Below, piece after piece: positions 24,838 through 33,951 of a stretch of DNA of 52,294 nucleotides; within the stretch, counting starts at the first letter, position 1; every line of letters begins with the position of its first letter. Origin of the DNA: Brevibacillus porteri (GTDB lineage: Bacteria; Bacillota; Bacilli; Brevibacillales; Brevibacillaceae). The stretch spans positions 1-52,294 of the forward strand of contig NZ_PXZO01000051.1 in the NCBI RefSeq assembly GCF_003013475.1. Reading direction: 5' to 3'. The position numbers and the translations under genes were made by a program. The notes beneath the pieces were generated by a model. It ran no database searches. It was given only the letters and a program-made list of their open reading frames with translations, and had not been told where the DNA came from.

Positions 24838-27255
24838 TTACCTGCCCATCTCGGCGATGAAGCGGGAGGTGCGGGTCTTTCGTCCGAATCGCTCCCGGGG
24901 GATACCGATACACAAGCTGTGACGGGCACGGGTAATCGCGACGTATAGGAGACGACGTTCTTCTTCAAGAGCACCGGAGCCGCCTTTTCGCAGCTCATCC
25001 AATGTGTACTCATGAGGAAGGGCACCTTCTACCAGATCGGGCAAGAAAACGTGGTCGTATTCGAGACCTTTTGCCCGATGGATACTTAAAACATGAACAG
25101 CTTCGTCCGGGAGTGGTCGCATCGTGCGCCACTCTTTTTCTTGTCGGGCCATTTGATCGATATAAGCCAAAAAATCGCTGATTGTCGCATGACGCTTGGA
25201 GGCTGCCAGTATTTGCTGCAGCTCATCGCTCCAACGTTCCCGGCCATCTTCCCGGTCTTTCGCCCGTTTTTTTAGATAGTCGCGCAGCTTGCCATCCTCA
25301 AAGATGAGCTCCAATGCCTGAGCGGGTGGAACGTCCTTGCACGCGGTGAGAATCTCATTGATTTGCTGCATGTGCTTACGCTGATACGGTTTGAGCTGTG
25401 TCAAATGCGGAAGAACGTGCAGAATCGGCTTGTCCTCGATGATTGCTTGGCTGCGCAAGGCATTCCACATTTCGGCTGAGATATAGAGAGTCGACAATAT
25501 TTCTTTAAGCGCATCGGTGTCATCCGGGTTTAACGCGAGCCGTAAGTAATTCAGCGTCCAGCGAACCGTCTGGCGTTGGTAAAAGGAATCCTCCTCTTGG
25601 GTGTAATGAAAAGGAATCCCTGCTTCGCTCAGACGCTCTAAAATGGGGCGTGCAGATTCATTGGTGCGGTACAAGATCGCGCATTCACCCAAAATGGCTC
25701 CTTGCTCACGACGATGGATAATTTCATCGACGATCCGGGAAGCTTGTTCTTCTTCGTCTTCCGGCTCGAATAAATACGTGTCGCCTTCCTCGCGATGAAA
25801 GGACTGACATTCCTTTGCCCAACGCTCCCGGTTGTGACCGATCAGCGAATAGCCAAGACTGACAATCGAGGAATGGGAACGGTAGTTGACCTCGAGTGTA
25901 AATGTCGATGCCTTCGGGAAGTCTTTGGTGAAGCCCAAGATGTACTGGGGGTCACTGCCGCGAAAGCCGTAAATGGACTGATCGTCATCCCCGATGACAC
26001 ACAAATTGTTTTGTGGAGCGGCTAGCAGCTTGACTGTCTCATACTGAATGCGATTGATATCCTGAAACTCATCGACCATCACATAGGTGATACGTTCCTG
26101 ATAACGGCGCAGGAGTCCTGGATCATCGCGCAGCATTTCGTAGCAGCCAATGAGCATGTCGTCAAAGTCAAACCAATGATGCTTTTTCTTCGTGGCCTCG
26201 TACAGAGGATATAGCTGGATCGCCCGTTTTTCTGCATCGTTCGTTGCTTCCCGATACGCGACCTCATGGGGGAGGATGTATTCGTTTTTCCAACGGCTGA
26301 TAATGCCGAGTGCTTCGGTGATCTCTGTTTCTTTTAACGTGGCAAGGTCATCATGACCGAGCAGTGCGCCAGTCTCGCGCATCAATCGCCATTTTTGCCA
26401 ATCCTTTTTCAAGAGGCGCTGCTGATCCCAGCGTTCTGGCTGGTGATGCAGGAGCATTCGGTAAAAGATGCTGTGGAACGTACCGGCAATCAGCTCACGT
26501 GCTTGTCCAGCGGGTAGCTGCCGGGCAATGCGCTGACGGATTTCATCGGCGGCTTTGGTCGTAAAGGTCACGACCATGATTTGATTCGGCTTTACGCCCA
26601 ACTCACAGATCAAGTGAGTCGTGCGAGCCGTCATAACGCGCGTCTTGCCACTTCCGGCTCCGGCGAGGATGAGAAAAGGTCCCTCGGTAGCGTGCACCGC
26701 TTGCTGTTGTCCCGGATGCAGCGGTTGATCACGCATTTGCTCAGCCATGTGAGAGATCGTCTTCTTCGGCATCAAGCGTTTGCGGAAAACCGGTGGCTTC
26801 GGAGCTGGCGGGGGAGGCGTCGTGCTCGTGCCAATCGTTCTCTTTTTCGGAAGGCGAAAGGAGCCGATGGTCGTTGTATCTACTTCGTCTATGGATGCGC
26901 TGTGTTCCTTGGTTGAGAAAGCGAGTGGTTCTTTCGTGTTGTCGTCGCTGTCGCTGTGATCCTTTTCGGCCGTAGCAGTCAAGACAGCCTGAAAGGCAGT
27001 GGCAGCCGTCTCGTTAATCGCTTGTAGCGAATCGAGAGGAGCAGGACCATTTTCCGTCAGAAGCGGGCACTCTGCTCCTTCAGGATGGAAGAAATGCGGC
27101 TCAAAGCTGATGCCAGCATGAAGACGAAGCGCTGATGCACAGGCTGGACAGCGTACCTTGTCCTGCCGGGCAGCCATGCGCCAAAACGGTATGCGGTTGT
27201 AGTTCTCTGGTAGCAACAGGATGGGTTTGTTGTCTAGTAAAGCGTAGTTCATCAT
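24838..27255 (-). CDS. UvrD/PcrA-type ATP-dependent DNA helicase with CoiA-like zinc motif
   Basis: Superfamily 1A helicase, 805 residues, similar in general layout to B. subtilis YjcD. Residues 190-800 hold the helicase: Walker A AGAGSGKT (198-205), motif II DEFQD, motif III GDDDQSIYGFRG, motif IV/V and the C-terminal VHVLSIHRAKGLEYDHVF and LYVAITRARHSL. Residues 30-65 add C36-P-A-C39, H54-FF-H57 and C63, matching the N-terminal zinc finger of CoiA. A charged, proline-rich linker (about 95-165) joins them. Probably acts in DNA repair or recombination; the zinc motif may bring ssDNA or a partner. No nuclease motif (VRR or RecB) is visible. Confidence 0.9.
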   Translation of the reverse strand: MMNYALLDNKPILLLPENYNRIPFWRMAARQDKVRCPACASALRLHAGISFEPHFFHPEGAECPLLTENGPAPLDSLQAINETAATAFQAVLTATAEKDHSDSDDNTKEPLAFSTKEHSASIDEVDTTTIGSFRLPKKRTIGTSTTPPPPAPKPPVFRKRLMPKKTISHMAEQMRDQPLHPGQQQAVHATEGPFLILAGAGSGKTRVMTARTTHLICELGVKPNQIMVVTFTTKAADEIRQRIARQLPAGQARELIAGTFHSIFYRMLLHHQPERWDQQRLLKKDWQKWRLMRETGALLGHDDLATLKETEITEALGIISRWKNEYILPHEVAYREATNDAEKRAIQLYPLYEATKKKHHWFDFDDMLIGCYEMLRDDPGLLRRYQERITYVMVDEFQDINRIQYETVKLLAAPQNNLCVIGDDDQSIYGFRGSDPQYILGFTKDFPKASTFTLEVNYRSHSSIVSLGYSLIGHNRERWAKECQSFHREEGDTYLFEPEDEEEQASRIVDEIIHRREQGAILGECAILYRTNESARPILERLSEAGIPFHYTQEEDSFYQRQTVRWTLNYLRLALNPDDTDALKEILSTLYISAEMWNALRSQAIIEDKPILHVLPHLTQLKPYQRKHMQQINEILTACKDVPPAQALELIFEDGKLRDYLKKRAKDREDGRERWSDELQQILAASKRHATISDFLAYIDQMARQEKEWRTMRPLPDEAVHVLSIHRAKGLEYDHVFLPDLVEGALPHEYTLDELRKGGSGALEEERRLLYVAITRARHSLCIGIPRERFGRKTRTSRFIAEMGR

Positions 27256-27272
27256 GACACCTCGGAAACAAG

Positions 27273-27303
27273 AAGTGCCCCCTGTCGGCAGGGGACACTT
27301 GCC
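27273..27303 (-). terminator. Hairpin after second CNNM gene
   Basis: Stem AAGTGCCCCCTG / CAGGGGACACTT, with only a broken T-run (CTTCTTGTTT) on the minus strand. It separates the CNNM gene from the helicase gene. Confidence 0.5.
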
Positions 27304-27323
27304 ATTATGGTTGTTCTTTTCGA

Positions 27324-28682
27324 TTAGGAGTGCAGCGACACGATGTCCTCCGGGACAGCGGACGAATCTTCTGCTCCCAAATACGTGATGCTCACCCGTG
27401 TGATGCGATGGTTTTCCAGTTCACTGATCGCAAAAAGATAGCCTTGGAATGTGACGGTTTTGCCTTTCGCGACCTCTTCATTTAACTGGCTGTAGAGCCA
27501 TCCGGCAATGGTATCGACTTCGTCGGAAACGACTTCAATCGATATGTAATCATTCAGTTCTGTCAAGAGAGTTTTGCCGGAAACCGAGAGCGTATTGCTG
27601 GAGCTTTCTTCAATTTCAGGGCGCTCATTTTCATCGAACTCATCCTGAATATCACCGACGATTTCCTCCAAAATGTCCTCCATCGTTAACAGCCCTGCTG
27701 TACCTCCGTATTCGTCAATCACGATGGCGAGCTGGGAGCGGCGTTTTTGCATTAAGCGCAAGACATGGCTAATTTCCATAGACTCCGGAACCGTCAATAG
27801 AGGGCGGAGAAAATCATTTAGCTCAGCCTTTCCTGTCGTCAACGCAGAGAGGTAAAAATCTGAGGTGTGCACAAAGCCAATCAGCCTGTCCTTATCCTCA
27901 TGGGCGACGGGAAAGCGTGAATGGCGAGACTCTCTCATGATTTCGAGGTTTTCGTCAAACGTGTTGTCGTCGTAAAGGCAAATCATATCAATCCGTGGGA
28001 TCATAATTTCCCGGGCAAGACGTTCGGAAAACACGAAGACATTGTCGACCAACGCCATCTCGGTCTGGTCAATGTGACCACTTTTATGACTCTGATTCAT
28101 GAGAAGGCGGATTTCTTCTTCTGTATGAGCAGATTCGTTTTCGGTGGCAGGCTCGATTCCAAGGCGTCTGATCAGTAAATTGGCTGCTCCGTTTAAAAAC
28201 CAGATGAGCGGATAGCTCAGCTTGTAGAAAAACATGAGTGGTGCAGCAGTCCATAGGGAAGTGGCCTCCGCTTTTTGGATCGCCAAAGACTTGGGCGCAA
28301 GCTCTCCGAAGACGATATGTAAAAATGTGATAATAGCAAAGGAGATTGCAAGTGAGGTCGGACCGACCAAATAAGTTGGGAAATGAAATAATGCCATGAC
28401 GGGCGCGACGTAATGGGCGACGGCAGGTTCACCTACCCAGCCTAACCCCAATGAAGCCAGCGTTATTCCGAGCTGGCAGGCGGACAGATAGGCGTCGAGC
28501 TCTCGCGTGACTTTTTGCGCGTAGCGGGCACTTTTGTTATTGCCTTCACTGACGAGCTGGGTCAGACGTGTTTGGCGAACTTTTACCAACGAGAATTCTG
28601 CTGCGACGAAGAAGCCGTTCAGAAGAACCAAAAATACCACGAGCAGCAGATTCAGCGTAATCTCTCCTATCGGACTCTCCAA
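27324..28682 (-). CDS. CNNM/CorC-family membrane protein with CBS domains (paralogue)
   Basis: Second HlyC/CorC-type cation transport protein of the window. DUF21 membrane domain (about residues 1-200; LLVVFLVLLNGFFVAAEFSLVKVR), two CBS domains with IVIDEYGGTAGLLTMEDILEEIVGDIQDE, and a C-terminal CorC domain. TTG at 28,682 sits five bases after GGAGG and gives the usual N-terminus; the frame is open to 28,724. 452 residues. It resembles the protein at 5,669 closely enough to be a paralogue but is unlinked. Divergent from yitT-like gene; 290 bases lie between, with promoters only. Confidence 0.9.
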   Translation of the reverse strand: MESPIGEITLNLLLVVFLVLLNGFFVAAEFSLVKVRQTRLTQLVSEGNNKSARYAQKVTRELDAYLSACQLGITLASLGLGWVGEPAVAHYVAPVMALFHFPTYLVGPTSLAISFAIITFLHIVFGELAPKSLAIQKAEATSLWTAAPLMFFYKLSYPLIWFLNGAANLLIRRLGIEPATENESAHTEEEIRLLMNQSHKSGHIDQTEMALVDNVFVFSERLAREIMIPRIDMICLYDDNTFDENLEIMRESRHSRFPVAHEDKDRLIGFVHTSDFYLSALTTGKAELNDFLRPLLTVPESMEISHVLRLMQKRRSQLAIVIDEYGGTAGLLTMEDILEEIVGDIQDEFDENERPEIEESSSNTLSVSGKTLLTELNDYISIEVVSDEVDTIAGWLYSQLNEEVAKGKTVTFQGYLFAISELENHRITRVSITYLGAEDSSAVPEDIVSLHS

Positions 28683-28973
28683 GCACACCTCCGCCTCCCG
28701 CAGTGCGAAAGGTGGAGAATTCACCTCCGATACGATAATGGTATTTTACATGTACGACCAAAAACGGATAAATATTCGATCTAAAACCTGCAATGGATAT
28801 GCTTTTCATGAGCCATGCCTCAGGTTTTCTTGTTACTCGTAAGTATACCAATAGGTCAACCGAACAGTCAAAACGTTCCGATTTGAATGAGCCCATTCTT
28901 AGGCAATGCTTGGACATACCTGCTTCTTTCTGATCATAAATATAAACGAGCACGGTCCAAGGAGGGGAGCAAC

Positions 28974-29696
28974 GTGTACTGGCTGCAAAAAAGTGTAGCG
29001 ATTCTCACAGGAAGCGTGCTTCTAGGCATAGGAGTCAATCTGTTTTTGGTTCCGCACCGCCTGATGGACGGGGGCATGATTGGGATCGGTTTGTTGGCGA
29101 CGTATTACATGCAGATGCCTCCGGGTCTCGTGATGATTTTGGTAAGTATTCCTGTGTATGTCATCGTCTTTTTTTATGATCGCAGATTGTTTTTTCACAG
29201 CTTTCACGGCATGCTGATTTCTGCTTTCTTTATAGATATTCTCTCGGATATGCGTGGTTGGAATCTATGGTCAACATCCTTTTCCGCAATTACTGGCGGC
29301 GTGTTAATTGGCATGGGGATCGGTTTGATGCTTGCCTACGAGACGAATACGGGCGGGACAGACCTGCTCGCGCAATTTCTTGCCAGACGATACAAACTGC
29401 GCATTGCCTTGCTGATTTTTCTAATCGATGGGCTGATCGTACTCGGCTCGATTCAGACGATCGGGATGGAGAGAATGATTTTCTCTTTGCTGACGATCGT
29501 CGCAGTGGCAGCGACTACGCATATGTTCAGTGGACTCGGACGACCTTTACCACCGTATACGATCATTGGCCCGCTTCTTTCGCGCAAAATGGATGGTCGC
29601 TCGTCGCGACTCTATGTAAACACGAACAAGAGAAATAGGAACGGGGAAGGGGAAGGCGATATTTTGGAGAAAATAAATAGGAAAAGGATGAAATGA
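28974..29696 (+). CDS. YitT-family membrane protein
   Basis: DUF161/YitT membrane protein, 240 residues with five to six helices (SVAILTGSVLLGIGVNLFLVP, GVLIGMGIGLMLAYETNTGGTDLLAQFL). The family motif GGTDLLAQ is present. Function unknown. The GTG at 28,974 follows AAGGAGGGG and gives the typical N-terminus; the frame is open to 28,887. This protein lacks the C-terminal DUF2179 domain common in the family (usual length about 280). Followed closely by the MBL hydrolase gene, 9 bases apart. Confidence 0.85.
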   Translation: MYWLQKSVAILTGSVLLGIGVNLFLVPHRLMDGGMIGIGLLATYYMQMPPGLVMILVSIPVYVIVFFYDRRLFFHSFHGMLISAFFIDILSDMRGWNLWSTSFSAITGGVLIGMGIGLMLAYETNTGGTDLLAQFLARRYKLRIALLIFLIDGLIVLGSIQTIGMERMIFSLLTIVAVAATTHMFSGLGRPLPPYTIIGPLLSRKMDGRSSRLYVNTNKRNRNGEGEGDILEKINRKRMK

Positions 29697-29705
29697 GGGA
29701 GTGTT

Positions 29706-30635
29706 GTGTCTGGACAAGCATTTCAAATGATAACGGAGCGTGTCGGCTATTTTCCCGGTCATGTTAACATAGGCCTCGTCATTGGTGAGCATGGAGCAAT
29801 CCTGATTGATTCTGGTCTGGATACCCAAAGCGCAAAAAAAATCAAAAAAGGACTGGACGCTATCGCCCAGCCCTTGTGTGCAATCATTCAGACACACTCT
29901 CATGCCGACCATTTCGGTGGAAACGCCTACTTGCTCGGATGCTGGCCTGAAGCAAGGGTCTATGCGCCACCGCTGGAAGAGGCGATCATTCGGAATCCGA
30001 TACTTGAGCCCATTTACTTGAACGTGGGTGCAGCACCACTTGAGGATCTCAAAAACAAGTTTTTGCTGGCGCAACCTTCTCGGGTGGACCACCTCCTTCC
30101 ACTGGATGAAGGGATCGAGATAGATGGCGTACCTTTCTTTATCCTTTCTCTGCCGGGGCATAGCTGGCAACAGGTTGGCGTCGTCTGTGACGAGATTTGC
30201 TTCGCTGCCGACAGTTATTTAGGCGAAGAGGTTTTGGAAAAGCACAAGCTGCCGTTTCTTGTGGATGCGCATGAGACTCTACTCAGTCTTCATAAACTGC
30301 TTGCAACCAACTACAGGGGATACTTGCCTGGGCACGGAGCATATACCACCACCTCTCATGATGCCGTGAACAAAAATATTGCTTGGCATGAGCGGATTTT
30401 CTCGGTGATCTGCGACATTTTAGTAGAGGAGAGAACACCAGAAGAAGCATTAACTCTCCTGTGTGAGCGTTTACACATTTCCATAGAAAATGCTTCGAGC
30501 TACGTCCTGTTTCGGACGGCGTTTATGGGTTACTTGGTCGGGCTTCAAAAAACAAAGAGGGTGGCATACCGGTTTGAACATAATCGGTGGTTGTGGAGAA
30601 CTGTTCAGGATGGAGCGGAGGGAGCAGAAAGGTAA
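29706..30635 (+). CDS. MBL-fold metallo-hydrolase
   Basis: Metallo-beta-lactamase-fold hydrolase, 309 residues, cytosolic. Metal motif H64-S-H66-A-D68-H69 is complete; the downstream LSLPGHSWQQ and PGHG segments carry further ligands. Substrate unknown; a glyoxalase II-like thioesterase is possible. GTG start at 29,706 with GAGGGAG. Coupled to the YitT gene upstream. Its 3' end overlaps the convergent gene at 30,605 by 31 bases. Confidence 0.88.
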   Translation: MSGQAFQMITERVGYFPGHVNIGLVIGEHGAILIDSGLDTQSAKKIKKGLDAIAQPLCAIIQTHSHADHFGGNAYLLGCWPEARVYAPPLEEAIIRNPILEPIYLNVGAAPLEDLKNKFLLAQPSRVDHLLPLDEGIEIDGVPFFILSLPGHSWQQVGVVCDEICFAADSYLGEEVLEKHKLPFLVDAHETLLSLHKLLATNYRGYLPGHGAYTTTSHDAVNKNIAWHERIFSVICDILVEERTPEEALTLLCERLHISIENASSYVLFRTAFMGYLVGLQKTKRVAYRFEHNRWLWRTVQDGAEGAER

Positions 30636-30967
30636 TCGGCGATTTCTGCTAGCTTATGCTCTGCAGCTTCGCGGACGGCCTTGGGAATGAAAAAAACTTC
30701 TTCGGATGCGGTGTTCATATAAAACTTTGCTTCCAAATACGGATGACCCAGTTTGACATTCAGTTCCCCTTTTCCGGTCGTTGTGCTAGTGTAATTCGTC
30801 GGGATGCGCAAAAAATACGCGCTGCTGCTGGCGGAGTCGTACATGACGACATCGTACGTTGGCATACTGTCGCCGCCTGATCGATGAAAGCCTTGTTGCC
30901 GCAGCATTTTGTCAACATAAGAGAGTGGCTGAACGACACCGGTAAGGGTCTTGTTTTTTAACCGCAT
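30605..30967 (-). CDS. YugN-like protein
   Basis: A 120-residue protein whose pattern (FLRIPTNYT, LGHPYLEAKFYMN) resembles the small Bacillus YugN family, function unknown; the assignment is tentative. The ATG at 30,967 has a clear GAGGAGGA site, seven bases away. The last 31 bases overlap the convergent MBL gene. Confidence 0.6.
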   Translation of the reverse strand: MRLKNKTLTGVVQPLSYVDKMLRQQGFHRSGGDSMPTYDVVMYDSASSSAYFLRIPTNYTSTTTGKGELNVKLGHPYLEAKFYMNTASEEVFFIPKAVREAAEHKLAEIADYLSAPSAPS

Positions 30968-31073
30968 GGACATCCTCCTCGGTTCAACCATTGAGAAATC
31001 GAACTTATTCTCATACTATGTACGGCAATATCAATTCAGACTTGTAGAAAAAGAAAAGAAGGAGTGGACGAGG

Positions 31074-31919
31074 ATGGAACTTATAGCAGATTTGCATACA
31101 CATACAAAGGCTTCAGACGGTACCTGCGAGCCTGCGGAAAACGTACGTTTGGCGAAGGAGGCTGGACTTGCTGCACTGGCGATCACGGATCACGACACGG
31201 TAGCAGGGATTCCAGAAGCAATGGAGGCTGCCCGCGCACTCGACGTGGAAATCATTCCGGGAGTCGAAGTGAGCTCCGTAGGGAAGGGGCAGGATATTCA
31301 CGTTCTCGGCTATTTTGTCCCGTATGAAGACCCAGCTTTTGAAGAGCGTCTCTTCCGTTTGCGAGAGACAAGACATGAGCGTAACCAACTGCTGATAGCA
31401 CGGCTGCAGGAGCTCGGTATCGACATTTCATTGGAAAAGGTATACCGCCGCAAGCAGGGCACGGACAAAAACATCGGGCGACCGCATATTGCAGAAGAAC
31501 TGATTGAGCTGGGGGTCGTTTCAACGATCGCGGAGGCCTTTGATAAGTACTTGGGCAAAGGGGGAGCGGCTTATGTCAATCCTCCACGAATTACCCCGCA
31601 GGAAGCAATCACGCTGATCAAAGAGGCTGGCGGAGTGGCGGTGCTGGCTCATCCAGGGCTGTATGACGATGATGAGCTGGTCCAGGAGTTGATTGTATTC
31701 GGCTTGGACGGAATTGAAGTCAATCACCCGGACAACGATGAGGTACAAAAAATGCGCTACAGCAAGTGGGCAGCACAATACGGACTTGTTGTAACAGGCG
31801 GTTCTGATTTTCATGGCTGGCGTGGAGAGGAGCCGTTTCATGCGATGCTCGGCTCTCATACCGCAGCGATGGATGCTGTTGAACAGATACGTGCGATTGC
31901 GGCGAAGCGGAAGGCGTAA
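31074..31919 (+). CDS. PHP-domain phosphoesterase (RNase AM/YciV-like)
   Basis: Metal-dependent phosphoesterase with a PHP domain: ADLHTHTKASDG (H8, H10), ITDHD (H40), IPGVEVS and GGSDFHG (metal ligands). 281 residues. The family includes enzymes that act on nucleoside 3',5'-bisphosphates and the 5'-3' exoribonuclease of E. coli, YciV/RNase AM; activity here is by analogy. The ATG at 31,074 follows AAGGAGTGGACG. Terminated by a strong hairpin. Confidence 0.88.
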   Translation: MELIADLHTHTKASDGTCEPAENVRLAKEAGLAALAITDHDTVAGIPEAMEAARALDVEIIPGVEVSSVGKGQDIHVLGYFVPYEDPAFEERLFRLRETRHERNQLLIARLQELGIDISLEKVYRRKQGTDKNIGRPHIAEELIELGVVSTIAEAFDKYLGKGGAAYVNPPRITPQEAITLIKEAGGVAVLAHPGLYDDDELVQELIVFGLDGIEVNHPDNDEVQKMRYSKWAAQYGLVVTGGSDFHGWRGEEPFHAMLGSHTAAMDAVEQIRAIAAKRKA

Positions 31920-31922
31920 ATT

Positions 31923-31978
31923 TAAAAAGCCTCAGACTATGACTTGAAAAATAAAGTCTTAGTCTGAGGCTTCTTATT
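31923..31978 (+). terminator. Terminator of the PHP gene
   Basis: Stem AAGCCTCAGACTA / TAGTCTGAGGCTT with an A-rich loop and TTCTTATTTT tail. Confidence 0.8.
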
Positions 31979-31980
31979 TT

Positions 31981-32154
31981 GCGCTAACACTAAGGTTGGC
32001 TAATCATTGCCTTCGACCGTACAACAAACAACTTTATTCTGTTATTCCCCACATTAGCGCAGCAAAGGCCGCAAAATCCATTTATGTGGGCAGCCCTGCG
32101 GTGTTGTTGAAGTATCGAACCCGTTAGCTTAATCACAACTAGCATTTAGTGTTA
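31981..32154. repeat. Inverted and direct short repeats beside dinB-like gene
   Basis: In 174 non-coding bases: GCGCTAA (31,981-31,987) pairs with TTAGCGC (32,054-32,060); TAACACTAA (31,985-31,993) pairs with TTAGTGTTA (32,146-32,154), the last overlapping the dinB-like stop codon. CCCGTTAGCTTAA (32,120-32,132) recurs on the far side of that gene as CCCGTTAGCTCAA (32,804-32,816). Resembles the ends of a small inserted unit. Confidence 0.4.
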
Positions 32155-32622
32155 TACCCTATCCTCCCGATATGCCTGCCTTACCCGCTCAATCTGGGCG
32201 AGGTGGTCACGGACATGCCGGACGCGAAATTCCAGCAGCTCTTTGAACGTGAACCGCGCTCCATCGGGATATTGCCCGACGCGCACAAGCTGCTCGGGAG
32301 TCAGATTTGCCAGAAGCGGCAGCATGCTGGCCCGCAGCATTTGGAACAGGAGCAGATGCTGCTCGCAGTCCAACCGTTCATATCCTAGGTTATCCGCCCA
32401 GGCTTCCTGATCAAATGATAGTAGTAGCGGTGCTTCCTCCGCCAAGACTTTTCTCAGCCGATGTGTCGACAGGACTTCGCTATCGGTCACATGGATCACA
32501 ATCTGATGGATGCTCCATTTGTCCTGTGCAGGTTGGAAACGCAGCTCTTCCTCAGACAATCCTTCGACGGCTTCTCGCAGCAGCGCATAGTCTTGGCTAT
32601 ACTCCTCGATCAACTTTTCCAT
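32152..32622 (-). CDS. DinB-family (DinB_2) metal-dependent protein
   Basis: Four-helix-bundle protein of the DinB/YfiT superfamily, 156 residues. The three metal-ligand histidines are visible: H44 (IVIHVTDSE), H136 and H140 (RVRHVRDHL). Family members include bacillithiol-dependent transferases; the specific activity is unknown. GAAGGAGAGGAT ribosome site. Flanked by the repeats described here and preceded by a Fur-family-like box. Confidence 0.85.
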   Translation of the reverse strand: MEKLIEEYSQDYALLREAVEGLSEEELRFQPAQDKWSIHQIVIHVTDSEVLSTHRLRKVLAEEAPLLLSFDQEAWADNLGYERLDCEQHLLLFQMLRASMLPLLANLTPEQLVRVGQYPDGARFTFKELLEFRVRHVRDHLAQIERVRQAYREDRV

Positions 32623-32895
32623 CCGATCCTCTCCTTCATCATTATTTTTGTGGGAGGGTGCATTCGATAATAATTATTATTCTTCGTTATAGAACAAGTA
32701 CCTTCTGGGTTTTAGCCAACAATAAGTCACCCTAAAGTGATTTCTTCGGAAAGTCCCAAAATGTTTATTCCACTATTGGGACTTTAGAGATTAAGCAAAA
32801 CTGCCCGTTAGCTCAACGCGCTGCCCGTCTAACACTTTATTTTTCAGTCCACAACTTTAATTACTCAGAACAAGGGAAGAGGGTTTTTTGTGAAC
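32623..32895. other. Intergenic region with an attenuator-like hairpin, no gene seen
   Basis: Contains the Fur-like box, an AAAGTCCCAA / TTGGGACTTT hairpin (about 32,750-32,786) and the CCCGTTAGCTCAA repeat. No ORF with a ribosome site. Confidence 0.5.
32665..32679. promoter_or_regulatory. Fur/PerR-family-like operator
   Basis: CGATAATAATTATTA is a 7-1-7 type site, close to Fur (TGATAATNATTATCA) and to PerR (TTATAATNATTATAA) consensus. It lies 43-57 bases before the dinB-like start in the promoter zone. Confidence 0.45.
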
Positions 32896-33318
32896 TTAAA
32901 ACAATGCGAGCAGAAATGATATCCCTAACCACAAGCATAGAGGGGTGAACAATGCCGTATCTTGACGGGCAAACTTCGTATTTTTTACTTTTTTAAAAAA
33001 GCCAATGTAGTTGAAGTCTCCCACAGCCCGTAGGACAAATACAGCGGCACAGACAATGCATCCCCATTGAATGAAAGAAGCGGCTATTACGGGCGGGAGA
33101 TAACCGCTCTGGGCAAGCAAAAGGTAAGCGGCACAAGTCAACAAGCAGGCAACGACGATCGTTCCGCCTTTCCGAGGGGAAAAGGTCCGACGAGAATGAT
33201 CGGCTGTTGTGGGAATGACGGAATCGGTCCCCCATTTTCCTCCGAAGGCCCAATAAAAATGGAGCAAGGATACGGAGACTAAGAAGAAAGCAGATGAGAT
33301 AGAAAAAACATGCGTCAT
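32896..33318 (-). CDS. DUF3995 membrane protein
   Basis: A 140-residue membrane protein of four helices. The family motif LHFYWAFGGKWG is near the N-terminus and VLRAVGDFNYIGFFKK near the C-terminus, both typical of DUF3995. Function unknown. The ATG at 33,318 follows AGGAGGCATTCCC. Its promoter carries an operator nearly identical to that of the tetR-like gene upstream, so it should be controlled by that repressor. Confidence 0.82.
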   Translation of the reverse strand: MTHVFSISSAFFLVSVSLLHFYWAFGGKWGTDSVIPTTADHSRRTFSPRKGGTIVVACLLTCAAYLLLAQSGYLPPVIAASFIQWGCIVCAAVFVLRAVGDFNYIGFFKKVKNTKFARQDTALFTPLCLWLGISFLLALF

Positions 33319-33353
33319 GGGAATGCCTCCTACTGATTCGTAATGATTTTTGT

Positions 33354-33376
33354 GAAAGATACGCATCCGTATGTTT
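33354..33376. promoter_or_regulatory. TetR operator in the DUF3995 promoter
   Basis: GAAAGATACG-catc-CGTATGTTT; inverted arms ATACG / CGTAT at 33,359-33,363 and 33,368-33,372. Same layout and flanks as the operator at 33,952-33,974. About 40 bases before the DUF3995 start. Confidence 0.7.
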
Positions 33377-33425
33377 TGGGTAAAAAAATCCCTGCACAGT
33401 TTAGTTTATCAGGCAGAGAGGGGAA

Positions 33426-33941
33426 TCAAATCCAAGTCATAAAATGATGCAAGGGCTCGGACATATCAAAAGGCGCTTCTAGCTCTCTGCGCACGAGCCA
33501 ACCGATATAGAGGAGGTATGCGAGTTGAGCGCGTGCTATTGCATCAGCTGGAGTCAGCCCTTTTTTCTCATACAAAAAAGCGACGAAGTCGATCCTACGC
33601 TTCTCGATTTCCACGAGACGTTTGCAAAGGGCAGGATTTTGTTTCGCCCAGTTGTACATAGCGGCTTCGATTTTTCGCTCGCTGTTAAAAACACTCGACA
33701 ACAGCTGCTCCAACGACATGCTGTCCGCATGTGGCGCTCGAATGATCCGCTCCGTCGCATGCTCCTCCCAATAATCGATCATGGAGTCCAGTAGCGCTTG
33801 ACGATCTGGAAAGTGATGATAAAAGCTCCCCTTGCTGATCTTCAGTTTTCTGGCGAGAGGTTCCACACGAACAGCGTCAATGCCTGCTTCAGCCAACATA
33901 TCGAGCCCTGCCCGAATCCAATCTTCACGTACGTATTGCAT
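33426..33941 (-). CDS. TetR/AcrR-family transcriptional repressor
   Basis: A 171-residue regulator with the TetR N-terminal HTH (residues about 10-50: GLDMLAEAGIDAVRVEPLARKLKISKGSFYHHFPDRQALLDSMID). The C-terminal domain is shorter than typical and ligand unknown. Likely represses itself and the downstream DUF3995 gene, since near-identical palindromes lie in both promoters. Ribosome site GAGGTG. Confidence 0.88.
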   Translation of the reverse strand: MQYVREDWIRAGLDMLAEAGIDAVRVEPLARKLKISKGSFYHHFPDRQALLDSMIDYWEEHATERIIRAPHADSMSLEQLLSSVFNSERKIEAAMYNWAKQNPALCKRLVEIEKRRIDFVAFLYEKKGLTPADAIARAQLAYLLYIGWLVRRELEAPFDMSEPLHHFMTWI

Positions 33942-33951
33942 GGTTCACCTC

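Noticed and set aside
24754..24948. 64-codon plus-strand frame after fabI
   Set aside because: Overlaps the helicase 3' end in antisense and starts inside the fabI terminator.
31981..32154. Integron attC site
   Set aside because: GTTAG-type ends occur, but core sites and bulged-hairpin layout of attC are lacking, and no integron integrase is present.
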